Numbered from the stretch's first letter, positions 12,321 through 24,373 are shown. The stretch: 64,000 nt of DNA from Earliella scabrosa (GCA_022605405.1 JABYQQ010000015.1:434001-498000), one strand, 5' to 3'. Notes: generated by a model from the letters alone, not told the origin. Program-made: numbers and translations.

Positions 12321-13191
12321 ATGTCTCTCCGCGCGTCCCTCCGCGTCCCGACCCGCCTCCGCGCACCGACAAGGGCGCAGACACAAACCCTACGCGTGGC
12401 CGGCTTCGCCTCCACCTCGTCCTCCTCCCAGACGCAAACCCACAAACCGCTCCCCGAAGCAGAGACGTTCGACAAGACCTCACGGCCCGGGCTGTACTAC
12501 AGCCGGCCCTCCCCGCGCGACCTCCCTCCGCTCAAAGTACGTCGGCTCCGCCCTCCCCATCCTCCCACCCCAGCTCACTCGCCCCCTCCTCCTTTCGTCT
12601 TGTCTACGCTACGACTCTACAGAGCAAATGGCCTGCGATCCTCGCCCTCGGCGCGGTCGGCGTGAGCGCGTGGGCGGTCTTCATGGTCTACGTGACGAAC
12701 CAGGAGAAGCTCTCGTCCTCGATCATGCAGCAGGTCATGAGCACCGTCCGCGAGCACCCCGAGCTCCGCGCCGTCCTCGGCGAGGCCATCCGCCCCGAGC
12801 CCGTCTGGTGGATGAACGGCGACCCGTGGATCGACGGCGCGGTACGTCTCAGTCCGCACGCTCGCGACTCTGACTCTGGTAGACACTCAGCTCCATTTCG
12901 TGCGGTTAGATCCATATACCTGGAGGAAATATTGACCTGAGCTTCCGCGTGAAGGGGCATAAAGGTGAGAGCTATGGATAGTCTCGCAGGTCGGCCGAAC
13001 TGACGTCGGCGTAGGTGCTGGTACGCTGTATTTCACGAGCATTCGTCGGGCCAAGGGCGAGCCGTTCCAGATTCGTGAGTCACCTCATGCCTCTCGTACG
13101 CGCGTGACTCAGTGATTCTCCTGCAGTACGATTCAAAGTGATCGCGGACGACGGGACAGAAGTCAACATTAACCCGTCGAGACCATCATAG
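12321..13191 (+). CDS. COA1: Mitochondrial cytochrome c oxidase assembly factor Coa1
   Basis: A predicted inner-membrane factor that stabilises newly made Cox1 during complex IV assembly. The start at 12321 (MSLRASLRVPTRLRAPTR) is an Arg/Ser-rich presequence, as expected for mitochondrial import. After an intron comes one membrane span (WPAILALGAVGVSAWAVFMV), then a soluble domain: SIMQQVMSTVREHPELRAVL, VWWMNGDPWIDGA, INIPGGNIDLSFRVKGHKGA, GTLYFTSIRRAKG and FKVIADDGTEVNIN. The pattern of self-spaced strands around SFRVKG and FTSIRR matches the COA1 family. Short exons are separated by introns of about 50-60 bases; each splice keeps frame. Ends at the TAG at 13189-13191. Confidence 0.85.
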
Positions 13192-13410
13192 ACCAGAGAC
13201 CCTTAAATCCTGTCTCGGTCACGTAGCACTTCTCACTCCGAGTCCTACGTGTAGTCGTCCTCTTCATGACACGCGAACTTTGCGCAAACAATGGCAACAT
13301 CTGGCGAAGGCAGTAGCAGTAGTAGCAACCAGCGTAATGTATTAGTCTATAACAAACTAGTAACATGACCACCCAGCATCCCCATACCCGTCCACAAAGC
13401 TACAAGCCGC

Positions 13411-14845
13411 TCAGTAGTGGAAGAACTCCTCGCGTTCACGGCCACGCATGAACGGAGGCTCGGTGCCAGCAGAGTAGATGTCGGTCCAGAGCTCCTTCTC
13501 GTCAGGGAAGGGTGACTGCTTGGCCTCCTCGACGGCGGCGTCAACCTCAGCCTTCGCATCCTTGTCGATGGCCTTGAGGTCCTCCTCCGACGCGAGGCCC
13601 CACTCGGAGATGTAGCGCTGGAGACCGCGGATGGGGTCCTGCGTGGAACGCATGCGCTGAATCTCCTCGCGGGTACGGTAGGTGGTTCCAGGGTCAGACA
13701 TCCTAAAGAGCATCGAGTCAACTCAACGGGAACGGGTAAAGGAACTGAACCAAGTATGACGTACGAGTGACCACCGTAACGGTAGGTGACGAACTCGACG
13801 AGGAGAGGTCCCTTGTCGCTGGTGACCCACTCCTTCGCGAACTTCGATGCCTGGTGGACGGCAATGATATCCATACCGTTCACCTTGATACCAGGGATCA
13901 AGTCACCACGAGTGTAATACTCCGTGTTCGAGGAACTGCGCTCTGCCGAAGTACCCATTCCGTACTTGTTGTTCTCGCAGACGAAAATGCAAGGGAGGTT
14001 CCACAGCTTCGCCTGCACAGCCAATCAGCACCGACAGGATGACATGTCACGACGGAGGACGCACCATGTTGAACGACTCGAACACCTGACCCTGGTTGCT
14101 CGCACCGTCACCGTACATCGCGAACGTCGCCGTCTTTTTGCCCAGATACTTCTGCGCGAACGCGAGACCCGCGCCGAGCGGCACCTGCGCACCGACGATA
14201 CCGTGCCCTCCCTGGAAGGCCTCGGTGAAGACGTGCATAGAGCCACCCTTGCCCTTCGAGACACCGCACACGCGACCGAGCAGTTCGCCAATCAGGCTCT
14301 TCACATCGCCACCGCGAAGGACGACGAAGGGGTGCGTGCGGTATGAAGAGATGATGTTGTCGTCGAATGTCGTGGCAGAGTCGATACCAACGGAGACGGC
14401 TTCCTACACGCGCGTTGTCGTCGTGGTCTCAATACACCCGCTAGATGCGCGCCCTAGCACAGATGGCACTCACCTGGCCGATGGCAAGATGGCAGAATCC
14501 GCGGATGAGCTTTTGTTTGTACAGAGCGTCGGCGGCCTGCTCCATGCGGCGGATGAGGGTCATCTGCTTGTACCACTTGAGCAGGTTCTCCTTCGTAACC
14601 TCCACATCGAGGCTGGGCGTGTCTGTCCTGTACCCGCGGAAGGAGTCCTCATGGAGCCTGACCGTGAACGGCTCGGAGTGCGACGCGTCCTGTTGAAGCT
14701 GCGTCGAGTCTGCAGCGGTCTGGATCGTCCGCGCGAATGGCCGTAATGACTGTCACGACGTCAGTCACGCAGTTCTGCATCTCACGGGCGCAGGACTCAC
14801 GACACGACGGAGTCCAGCAGAGCGTATCCGAGCGAGAGAGGCCAT
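13411..14845 (-). CDS. PDA1: Pyruvate dehydrogenase E1 component, alpha subunit (mitochondrial)
   Basis: The thiamine-diphosphate-binding alpha chain of E1, which decarboxylates pyruvate for acetyl-CoA synthesis in the mitochondrial matrix. The start at 14845 ([14 protein letters not shown]) is a basic presequence. Then come [50 protein letters not shown] and the ThDP motif [15 protein letters not shown]. The conserved regulatory Ser region [20 protein letters not shown] is the site-1 phosphorylation loop of the family. The C-terminus is [18 protein letters not shown]. Four introns are inferred; one splits GHS|MSDPG. Length, about 405 residues, is normal. Convergent with COA1 (219 bases between stop codons). 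The call is essentially certain. Confidence 0.96.
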
Positions 14846-15133
14846 GGTGGTGGAGGGGAGGGGGGAAGAGGGAGCGGGTCGCTGGCGGGGGAGGTGAGAG
14901 AGGCAAAACGCTGGGACGTGTCGTCAAAACGCGCTCGGGAGAAATCGGTCACGCCCCAAAGTCACACCACTTACCCCAGAGCGCGCGCGCGACGCGTACC
15001 GGCCTCGCACGACTGTCGACCCTCGTCCGGCACAGTGAGCACGAGAGCGTACGATTACACACTCTACAACAGCAGGCACGACAATGCGAATATAGCGATA
15101 CAGGATAGCACGACACACAAGTCCCGACTCCCA

Positions 15134-17917
15134 TCATCCCTCCATATCCGCGTTATGTTCCAGCCAGTGAAGCGCCTGCCTGGCCTTGTCCTGCACTTCC
15201 TTGTCGTCCTCTGCACCCATGTGTCGACCTCCGAGACGGAAGGTGGTAGGACTTGCGCTGATATGAGACGAGTGCTCGCACATGTGTCGCAGGGTAGAAT
15301 CGATGCCCGCCTCGCGCAATTCACGGTGACTGCGCGGGTTCTGACGAACCAGCTCCAGTACGCATGAGACAGCTGGGCGTCGTATCTCGGCTTTCGCGTC
15401 GACGAGGCATTCCCGCAGGCGGTTAAGTATACGGGGATTGGACAAGATGCTTCTCTGGTGCGTCGGGCTGTTCGCGACGTTTGCGAGGACGAATACCGCC
15501 TACGAGATTGATCAGATACTCTGAGCGCAGCGCATGCTCTGAGGTACATACCTGTAGTACCACATCTTCAGAGTCGGACTCCATCGCCACTGATAGGAAC
15601 CCCAGCAGCGCATCGCTTCCACCGAGCTCCGAGAATAACAGCTCGACGTCTTCGACCCCATCGGCTACATGTCGCACGATATGGAAAGCCTGCTCTTGCA
15701 AGCGGGGATCAGAGTCAACTAGTAGACTAGCAACGCGCATTAGTAGTTGCAAGGCATGAAGACCTCAAGGCGACGCACTTGCTAATCTCTGACCATCCGA
15801 TGCTGCTCATGACTTGGCGCTTGAGGTCAGGGGTGGCTTTGTACAACAAGTTCTTGAACGCCCACAACGCATTGAGTCGCAGCTCTACGTCCTCGGCATG
15901 CAGCAGCTGCACGAGTCTCGTGATTCCGCCTTGCTCGATTAGAGTCTAGTTGCTTCGTCAGCATAGGGCTACTCATAGGTTGTCGCCACATACCTTACGC
16001 AAAGGCGAGAAGTCGGTGACGACATTACAGATGACAGTCGACGCAGCATGCATCACATGGCGATCTTCGTCCTGCTTCATGAAGAGCTGGAACACAGACA
16101 TTCCCAACCCAGTGTCGACAATGTTCGTGCGCAGAGCTGATACTGCCCGACTCAGGGCGCGGGCGCATTGACATGCGGCATATCTGACCCCAACATACTG
16201 GTGTGACAGGCTGGCCTGTATGGCGGGGATGAGTTTGAGCTCTTCTGTGACTGCAGTACGGATGTCGATGTCGAACAGCGAGATTGCCGCAACGGCTGTC
16301 AAGCTTGCCTGGCAAGAGATGGTGAGTGGCCAGCACATCACAGCTGGGCAGGTAACCCACTTCTCGTAGTCGCGAGATGCTCTCAGGTTCATCCTCGTCG
16401 AACTCCGTTGCCTTCTCGATCGGAGTGATGGAAGTAACAAGATGAGCAACATGAACAAGAGAGTTGCGCTCGAAGGCCAGCTGGCAGAACGCCCTGTGAT
16501 CCGTTACGAGATAGTCTATCACCAGATGAGAACTACGAGAGGCGGTTCAGTGATGTAACCCTCACATAGGATGAAGCACGCTTTTGTCCGTGCTTGATTG
16601 CTCGCGGTGTCCGAGTTGATGATGCGATTCAAGACATGCATGATCGTAATCGCAGTAGCTTGGTCTCCTGATGAGACGTGCGTGGTGTTCGGCGGTGGTG
16701 GTGGGAAGGCGCGCAGGATGTTCGTAGCACTGGCCAGTAGAGTCTCAGCGATGTGACTGGGACCGCAGCGTACCTAACTCACCAGAGCGATGCAGCCAAT
16801 TGCAGGTCGACATTCCGAGACTTGCACAACGATAGAACCGTCGTGAGCACAGCTGCAGAGGATGTCTATGATCAGCAAGGAACAGGAAGGGTACAGATAG
16901 ACTTACGCGTCTGTCCGATTGGTCCTCTCGCAAGCCGTGTTGCCATAGTCTCATTGCCCTTCGAAAGCGCAGCAAGCGCCAGGAGCGCAGCCTCTTGTAG
17001 CTACGCGAGACGTGAGCATGCATCGAGTCTCTATGCACACGACGCGCACCTTCATGTCCTTGTGCTGCAAGAGGGTCGCTAGTGTACGGGACATCCATCC
17101 ACCTTGGCGGCTCGGAGAACTCGTCAGATCGCGCTTCTCCCACCCTCGTTTGCCCTTCGACTCGCTCGTACGTTCTCCAATGGGGCACCAGTCGGAAACC
17201 CTAGCACGATACACGGGATCTCTGACGGAGCATGCGAGGAGCTGTGCCACGGCGGTAGTGACTTGTGGCGATGGATCGGTGAGGAGGGGGATATATACAT
17301 CCAATACCTCTGGCTACGCACGTTCTCAGCCGTGGGTGGGACGTACTCACGACCACAACGGCTCACCTGGAAGAGGTACTCGAGGGCCACCTTCGCCTCA
17401 GGACGAAGATCCGAAACTGTTGAGGATATTCCCCATTGCGACGGTCCTACTACCTCCGCGATGGCGGCAGCGAGGGCTCTGAGAGCGCGAGTGATCGCCG
17501 CTCTTAAGGGGGTACCGTCAGCGGGCTGAAATCTTGAGACCGCGTAGAGGAGTGCTTGAGAAGCGTTGAGCCTGAGTAGTGTTCGCAGAGCGTCAGAAGA
17601 TCCTGGTGACCTCGGTCAACACTCGAGTACGATGCAAGGGAGGAGTTGATACGTACCATATGACAAGGATGCAATGATGTGTGCGGCCTCTATGCGTATA
17701 TTGGTTCTTGTATCCTCCGTCTCTCCGAGCGCAGGTGGGTCGTTCAGACATTCTACGAGTCTTGCAGATGCTGAGTATACCTGAAGCCATGGGGAGCGAG
17801 AGCATACCTTGCAACGAAGACCTCGTCCCTCCCATAACTCCCCTTGGCTGTCCGGTTACCGATGACGGCGTTCTTAACTGCCTTCAAGGTAGGCACATTC
17901 AAGGTCGTGATGGTCAT
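15134..17917 (-). CDS. GID5: Armadillo-repeat protein, ARMC8 / Gid5 (Vid28) homologue
   Basis: A predicted scaffold of the GID/CTLH E3 ubiquitin ligase, which degrades gluconeogenic enzymes in yeast. The start at 17917 gives MTITTLNVPTLKAVKNAVIG, closely matching the ARMC8 opening (VKNAVIGN). Many short exons then encode helical repeats: IRIEAAHIIASLSYGS, LYAVSRFQPADGTPLKAAI, LQEAALLALAALSKGNETMA, VGVRYAACQCARALSRAV, VELRLNALWAFKNLLYKATP, LQEQAFHIVRHVADGVEDVE, AEIRRPAVSCVLELVRQNPR and finally DKARQALHWLEHN. At least 11 introns break the gene, so the exact exon list should be confirmed with transcripts. Armadillo proteins are a large group; the N-terminal match and the C-terminal repeat order favour ARMC8/Gid5 over other members. 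Divergent from the Ecm15-like gene. Confidence 0.8.
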
Positions 17918-18206
17918 GACTGCACAAGGTAGCGGTTGATCCGGGCAGCTACAAGTCGCATGACACAGAGAGGGCTTCAAGTCGAGCGGCAGGCGCAGCC
18001 AGTTTCGCAGCAGGTAGAGTGGAGGTCAGGCTAAGAATGCCTCCGCAGGCGTGGGTGGTGGTCGCAGAGAGTACTTGAGTACGGGCCGGGGCGCCCAACG
18101 CGTACCGATCATGGACCGTGGCGCGGGGCCTCCTACTCGGGCGAATTCTCTAACTCTTCCGTGCACACTATCGACAACGCCCAACTCGACATAGCTGTGG
18201 AAGAAC
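17918..18206. promoter_or_regulatory. Divergent promoter, GID5 / ECM15-like
   Basis: 289 bases between opposed start codons. It contains one ACGCGT word (18,098-18,103). No TATA box is evident. An ACGCGT hexamer is not rare in this GC-rich DNA, so no regulator is claimed. Confidence 0.4.
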
Positions 18207-18871
18207 ATGGCGCAAACATCGTCTTCAAACGATCTCTACGCAGTGGCAGGTCAGAGGCAGCTCGGAGGCCCGCGTTTATATGGACATCGTAGGCTAACGA
18301 TCGGATACGGCCCCGTTGCGTAGATTTCTGTCTCGTCCCGATGGGCACTGCAGAGCCCTCAGTACGTGTATCTCATCCTGCATGGCGCGAGACGGCTGAC
18401 CGCACATGCACTAGGTTGCTGTGTACATTGCCGAGTGCGTTCGCGTCCTCGAGAAGACCGGACTCAAATTCAAGGTGCGCTCCAAGCCCAAGTGTTCACT
18501 TCGTTGCTAGCGTTCTGACGCTGATCATAACCACAGATGCAGTAAGTGGACTCGTCGACTGAAATTGACGCACGCTCGCTGGCTCACGCATCCGCAAATG
18601 TTAGTGGTTATGGGACCAATCTTGGTGAGTATTGGTCGGTCACTGAGAGTTGATCACACTGACCCCCTGGACCTGGCAACTCTTAGAAGGGCCTTGGACC
18701 GAGGTCATGAATGCAATCCATGCATGTCATGCTGCCGTACACGCGAAGGGTGCCCCACGTATTGCGACAGACATCCGTATCGGCACTCGCGTCGATCGAG
18801 ACATCGCTCCGGGCACTGGTAATGAGAGCAAGGTCAAGCGCGTCGAGGAAATCCTGAACGCAGCAGCATGA
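18207..18871 (+). CDS. ECM15: UPF0045 / Ecm15-like small protein (thiamine-binding fold)
   Basis: A small cytosolic protein of the UPF0045 (MTH1187/YkoF-like, Ecm15) family. Bacterial and archaeal members bind thiamine-type ligands; the yeast role is unclear. About 116 residues: MAQTSSSNDLYAVADFCLVP, MGTAEPSVAVYIAECVRVLE, KTGLKFKMHGYGTNLEGPW, VMNAIHACHAAVHAKGAPRI, ATDIRIGTRVDRDIAPG. GT(N)LEGPW and TDIRIGTR are the family signatures. Exons: 18207-18249, 18324-18361, 18415-18474, 18537-18541, 18605-18624 and 18687-18871. The fourth exon is only 5 bases and the fifth only 20; both are required to encode KMHGYGTNLE in frame. All introns have GT and AG ends. Convergent with the methyltransferase gene (146 bases apart). 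Confidence 0.85.
18537..18541 (+). other. Five-base microexon (ATGCA) of the Ecm15-like gene
   Basis: It is flanked by CCACAG on the left and GTAAGT on the right, with introns of 62 and 63 bases. Including it gives the family sequence FKMHGYGTNL. Skipping it shifts the frame and destroys the GTNLEGPW motif. The next exon is also tiny (20 bases, 18605-18624). Confidence 0.75.
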
Positions 18872-19017
18872 AGTATGCGATAATCATCGGTTGTTGAAAA
18901 AGCTTAGGTTCACCCGATTCCGCATTCGGAAATACACAGTTCGCTTGTACAACTACGCTACAACAACATCTAGGTTGGGTGTCCGCCGGTAGATCACCTG
19001 GTCCATTCCTTCGGAGC

Positions 19018-22000
19018 TCACTCAACTTCCGGACTGCGCTGCCTAGTATCCTCCTCTTGCTGTTCCCATGATCTGACCATAACCTTACCAATCTCCTTTC
19101 CGAGTGCCAATGCCAAAGGGACTGGTACCGCATTCCCAATCTGTCTAATTTGCTGTTCAGCGGTTACATCAGTATGTCCTTCTCATAAATGTGAGCGTCA
19201 CTCACATCTGCAACCACTGCCGCTGGCTTCTCATTGGTTGAGAGAAACTGGTATTGATCCGGGAAACCTTGTGCTCGAGCACATTCCCTAATAGTCAGCA
19301 CCCGGTGTTGCTGGGGTGCAAGTAAATCAGGTCAGTCAGGTTGTAGCACACATGCCCTTGTTGTACCTACATGGGGATGGATGACTCTGCCGCCCTTTGC
19401 ATTGGGCATCATGGTGGTTAAAGCAGTGATGAAGTGACCATTGCCATCAAGTCTTCCATAGATTGCTGACAACACATCAGCAATAGGCTATATGCCAGAG
19501 TACACTAGAAGTACTCACTATGAGCCCCTGACTTTGACTTTCCATCTGCATCCAGTAGTCGAGATATTCTCAAGCTTGATGGCAAGTCTAAAGCATGAAG
19601 CATGAAGTGGATTGATATGCAGAGTAGAACAACATCACAATGGCACACACCAGCATGGTTAGGCTTGGGTACTTTTGGAGATGCCATGGGTACATTGCAC
19701 ACTCTGAGTGAAAGACATTCAACATCTTTCCAACAGATGAACCAGACAGAGCAGACACTCACCTCTCAACCACACCAGGACCAAGTCTGACAGTGTAGTG
19801 AAGACAGACAGTGTCTGCACTCTCTCCCCTCATCCACATCTGATAACGGGTCAAGGGTGGATGCAAATAGGAAGTTGGAGCATTGAAGCCTGGATAGTCT
19901 TGTGATATGCTTGTCTTAGGCTGAACCTTGATACTTAGAATCCCTTGTGCCCTTCGCTGCTGCATGTGTAATCTGTCCTTTGCAGTTTGAGGTATTATCT
20001 TGTGGGGATTCTCCCTGATGTGCTCTTCAGTGAAGTTCAGCTGTATGGTGCAAGTCTCTTACCAGTCAAAGCTTGGCTGAGACAATAATGTGAGATCATG
20101 ACACAAAGAACAGAAGATGACTTACAAGATCCCCAATGGCATGATCAATAGTGACTGGTGGAAGTGGAGCACATTGGTGTCCATCTGCCTCAGCATCACA
20201 GCGGAATGTGGGGTAGAGTACCATCTGGTTGGGAAGCTTGAAATTGTTGAGGGCCTTTGGATATGCATATTGAGGGATAGGGAACTTCGGAAGAGGTACA
20301 TCCCCTCGAGCTCCCAGGAAAATAACTCTCCTGCGCCCTTGAGGAGCACCATATTGTCCTGCCTGCAAGACTCTAAACTGTACCTGATAGCTACTCAGAA
20401 TATAAGTGACATAGTTCAAATGGTAGACCAATCCACATACCCCAGAGCAATCAGTGCACGAAGTATGAACTTGACAACACCCATCTTGAGCCTCTTTACC
20501 ACATGCTTGCCATGGCCTTGTCTGTCTAGGTGGTAGAATAGAAGGCCAACCACATTCTCCAGCAGGAAGTACTTTGGCCTATAGAATTCCACATAGGAAA
20601 TCATATTGCAGACAAGAGTACTCCTGTACAGACCAATTAGCCAATGTCAATGAAATACAGCTCACTAACTTACCTCTTGTCATCTGGAGTCTATGATGTT
20701 TGTTAAGTCATGATAAGGTAGTATGATGTATAATGATATACTTACCCTGTGATGATTCATCATGGAGAAACTCTGGCATGGGGGACCTAATTACATGGTA
20801 TGAGCAAGAGCAATCACTTTTAATCAGGCAGTACTGACCTCCAAATATAAAGTCCACCTCTCCTTTCTGAGGCATAGGAGGCAGTTTGTCTCCACCTTTT
20901 CCCATAAGCAGAGGGGGATTTCTCCCCTCAGCAGTGTCAATGGCTTGCTGCAAGAGTAGGTTGGAAGACTCGTTGTACACCACAGCATGGGGATGATTGG
21001 CCCTGTTCATAATGTCAGATCAGAGAATGTGTGCACAATTCTCACTCACTGGAATGTCTTTGCTGCACTTGGTGAGAACTCCACAGCCCACCTAGTCTCC
21101 ACAAATCCAGACAGCTCCAACCCAGTGGAGAGTCCACCAGCACCTGTGATAACAGTTAGATCTAATTGTGCATTGAGCACTGTTCACTCACCTGCAAAGA
21201 GCTCCAGTCCCCTCAGCTTCTGCTGAGCACCAAGCAGGGTTTCCTCCTTCAGAGAGGCATCCAGAGCTGCAGCATGACACTGGTTGCACTGAGCCAGGGT
21301 CCAGGAAAGACTCTGCAAATCCTCAAGAGCTGAGGTGAGAGTGTCCCCATAGATGTCACAGTAGAAATGGTCATCCTTCTGGACCCATGCTTCTACAGCC
21401 CTGGCTGAAGCAGGACAGGCAACAAAGGCCTTGCCTTCAACCAGTGCCAGTTCTACCAGAGACTCAATTGGAGTCTGGAAGAGACGCCGCTGTGAAGAAG
21501 ACTCGTGTTAACAAATGTAGTACACAAGTCAAGATTCACCTACATTGTCTTTCTGATGTGGATGTCCACCACCAGACCTCTGAACTGCATCATCATACCG
21601 GCCATAGAAGCGAACTCTGAGACAGACATCATCACCCTGAACACCAATAAACTCAGTGATCTGGGCAATGTCTAGTAAGCCTGCAGTGCCTCTTCTTGGC
21701 TGGTGGATGTACACAAAGTCATTGACATGGTAGTCAACACCTTGATGAGAGTAGCCCCCTCCAGGAAGAGAGGCCCAGGAACTCTTGATGTTCTCCATGA
21801 AGGAGAGGCCGCAGGAGAGGCAGGGTCTTGAACTCTCACAGTAGGATAGAGCAGTGTCCATCTCTTCTGAGGACAGGATGACAAATGAGTGATTGTCTCC
21901 TAGGGTTAACCTATAAAGTTGTTGATAAGCCATGAACCTGAACTAGCACATAAAGAGCAACTCACCCTGCTGTCACAAAGTAGTTGTTCTCCTCCCCAGA

Positions 22001-23917
22001 GGAGTCCTCCAGTGGCTCCATCTGCCCAGGAAGCAATATGCGGAGGTTGCAACGAGAGTATATGCACTCGAGCGGCAGATCACAGCACTCATTCAGCCAG
22101 AAGAGCGATCGAGGGTGAGCTGCTTCCTGGAGAAGAGTCTTCGACCCGTGTTCAAGCCACTGGCCATGGAAAAATTTCCTGGAGCCACGAGCACCCTTCT
22201 CCTCGAAGAAGTAGTTGATCTTGCAGAACCTAATTGACAGTCAGGCAAGCCAGTAATCGCCATGAAGAAACAAGACTTACCACTTCTTGTTGGCGAGGCC
22301 ATTGGTATGACAGCGAGCCTCATCTGAGGCAGCGTTCTTGGACCGTCCCTTGTCAGAGTCGTCTCCAGTCTCCACAAGCACAACGTCTCCGGCCTGCACG
22401 AGTGAGTGAGAATGATACCCAATGATATGGCGCGCATGGTACGTACGGCATACACTTCGCCATCGATGGAGACGCTCCGGAAGACATGAGGGTCGTCGGT
22501 AGCTTCAATCCACTTGAGGGAATGAGGATCGTCCGCATGTGTGCGATAGGGCGGTGGCTCCGCCAGCGAAATGTGCTCCAGGTCAGGAGTCATATGCACG
22601 ACGCGGAGAGACTGGGAGAATAGCCCGTCTGCAATCGCGCCAACTCGTGGCGTGACGACGGTGTGATCGGCGTGCTGAAGGACGTCCTTCTCGATATCCT
22701 TGAGTGGGCGGTATTTGCGCCCGAAGCTGGGCCGAGGTGATAGGGACGAACGTGCCGATGACGGAGCGAAGGACGACGACGAGGATCGTCCTGAGGTTGG
22801 AGAAGGACAAAGGCTGCTGATGAGATGACCTCGGCGGAGTCGTTTCCATAGGCGGTGGTCGTCCTCGGCCAGTTTGTCCATCACAAGCGTCAGATATGCA
22901 ACCTGTGATTGAACGCTCTCGGATGAGTTACTGTCTTTGCGAGAAGTACGATCTACGGAACTCACGTAGCCTGACGAACTGAGATCCGCTGAATCGACGG
23001 GCTGATCAAAATGTTGGTCGAGACATTTCAGCAGACCGTCGGCGCTCAGCGTAGGCTGTTTCAGGGAATGGGTGAGGAGGGTGTGGGTGATGACGTGGTA
23101 TTTGTCGAAGTCCCGATGATATGGTGTGTATGCTCTCGCAGGGTTTAGTAGGATATACCACGCATGCTGCGTTCTTATGTATATTTTCCTGAATGTGAGA
23201 CGCTTAGTGATAGATACAAAGTTTGAGGCGCAGGAGGGTGTAGAGCTATTGAACGCACCGGTCAAAGGCAGCACCAGACATAGGCCAGTGGACGCTGCAT
23301 TCAAGTATCGAGGAGAGCAACACGGTCTGCTCTTCTTTGACATCGTAGTCGATGCTGCTGTCATCATCTTCCTCCTCGTTCCCGTCGTCGTCGTCAGAGA
23401 AAGGGCTCGCTACACCGGAACCCACCCATTCACCGAGCGGGTCCTGGGCCAACACGCTGAGGGAGCGGATGAACTCTCCTGTCTTAAGGTCGAATAGCTC
23501 GAAGTGGTCCAAGGTTCGTATGGGGATCGTCTCGTCGTCGTCGTCGTCAGCAGGGGACTCTCCGCGAAGGAGGAGATCTTCCTCTTTGATCTCATCGCTG
23601 GCTGGAATGTGATGAGATCCTGTGACCGATGGTTAGGCTTAGATGCGGTGAGAGGACCGTCACGTACGGATACTACTAGATCACGCTCCGTCAGCATGAT
23701 GAATATACTCATTGGATACATGACTCACCTCCTCGGAAGCTTTCGAGGCACCTCGACATATACGGTCGCGGTCGGAATCCGAAACTTGGTGCCTAACCAT
23801 GTATGAGGGCGTCAGTGAAGGCCAGAGTGACGTGACAGGGGGCAATTGAGTACCTGCCGGTGAGGTCTTCCTCGCCTTGGACGGAGGTGAGTCGCTCTCT
23901 GAGCGAGCTCGTTTCAT
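19018..23917 (-). CDS. DNMT1: DNMT1-type DNA (cytosine-5) methyltransferase
   Basis: A predicted nuclear maintenance CpG methyltransferase. The start at 23917 gives [19 protein letters not shown], a basic nuclear-signal-like opening. A replication-foci-targeting domain follows ([20 protein letters not shown] near 23,130), then BAH domain 1 (VSIDGEVYA and ENNYFVTA flank it) and BAH domain 2 ([20 protein letters not shown]). The catalytic domain has motif [15 protein letters not shown], motif [17 protein letters not shown] (Cys present, about 20,780), motif [12 protein letters not shown], motif [17 protein letters not shown], motif [13 protein letters not shown] and motif [12 protein letters not shown]. 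About 20 exons are inferred. All motifs are intact and no frameshift was seen. It is odd in composition: exons and introns from about 19,321 to 22,020 are almost free of CpG, while the 5' third is normal. Head to head with MCM7. The family call is firm; maintenance versus de novo activity is inferred from the RFTS-BAH-BAH order. Confidence 0.93.
19321..22020. other. CpG-depleted block inside the methyltransferase gene
   Basis: Direct count from the sequence: 16 CpG in 2,700 bases. None occurs between 20,461 and 20,970, nor between 20,972 and 21,484. TpG and CpA are abundant and GC content is visibly lower than in flanking genes. Neighbouring 60-base rows typically hold 3-8 CpG (for example 22,441-22,500 has 8). 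The depletion covers exons and introns alike. It stops abruptly near 22,021, inside the same gene, and near 19,320 at the 3' end. This is the footprint expected of long-term 5-methylcytosine deamination or a CpG-directed mutator process. Confidence 0.9.
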
Positions 23918-24373
23918 CTATGTTTCGCGACCTGTATTGCTTCCGAGGTTGATCTCCTAGCCGTTAAGCATGTACTAGAATATTACCTGCCCCTGCCCCT
24001 GTAACTCGATGATCGTCTGTTCTGTGCAAGTCATTAGCGCACTGGACCATTCGCAGATATAACCATCACGTTTTATGCGCAGATACTGACCGACGTGAAA
24101 CCAGAATCTACTGGTCGAAGTGACGAAAACAGCAGTTGCCAGCAAGGCTTCCAACTAACGCTAAACTGAGTCTGGCGTCAAGCAATGCACTGATAGTACT
24201 TACTCAAACGGGTCACTCACAACAGCTTAATTACAGCCAAAATGACATGTAAGTGCGACGTGGTTTCGACGTTGTTGCTTCTTGCGCGAGACAAGGGAAG
24301 GGTTCGCGCTTTGTGGTCCTTGAGGATGCGTTGAGGAACAAAGCCAACAGTTGGCGCTCAGCGCCGTGAGAAA

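Noticed and set aside
20708..21010. Apparent loss of the catalytic PPCQ motif in the methyltransferase (open frame reads FIFGGQYCL)
   Set aside because: The frame runs into an intron. Splicing at GGAG|GTCAGT to the acceptor ATTAG restores GGPPCQSFS, so the enzyme is not dead.
19018..22020. CpG-poor block as a transposon insertion
   Set aside because: The block is the continuous catalytic half of a normal methyltransferase gene with in-frame introns. No terminal repeats, target duplications or transposase-like frames were found.
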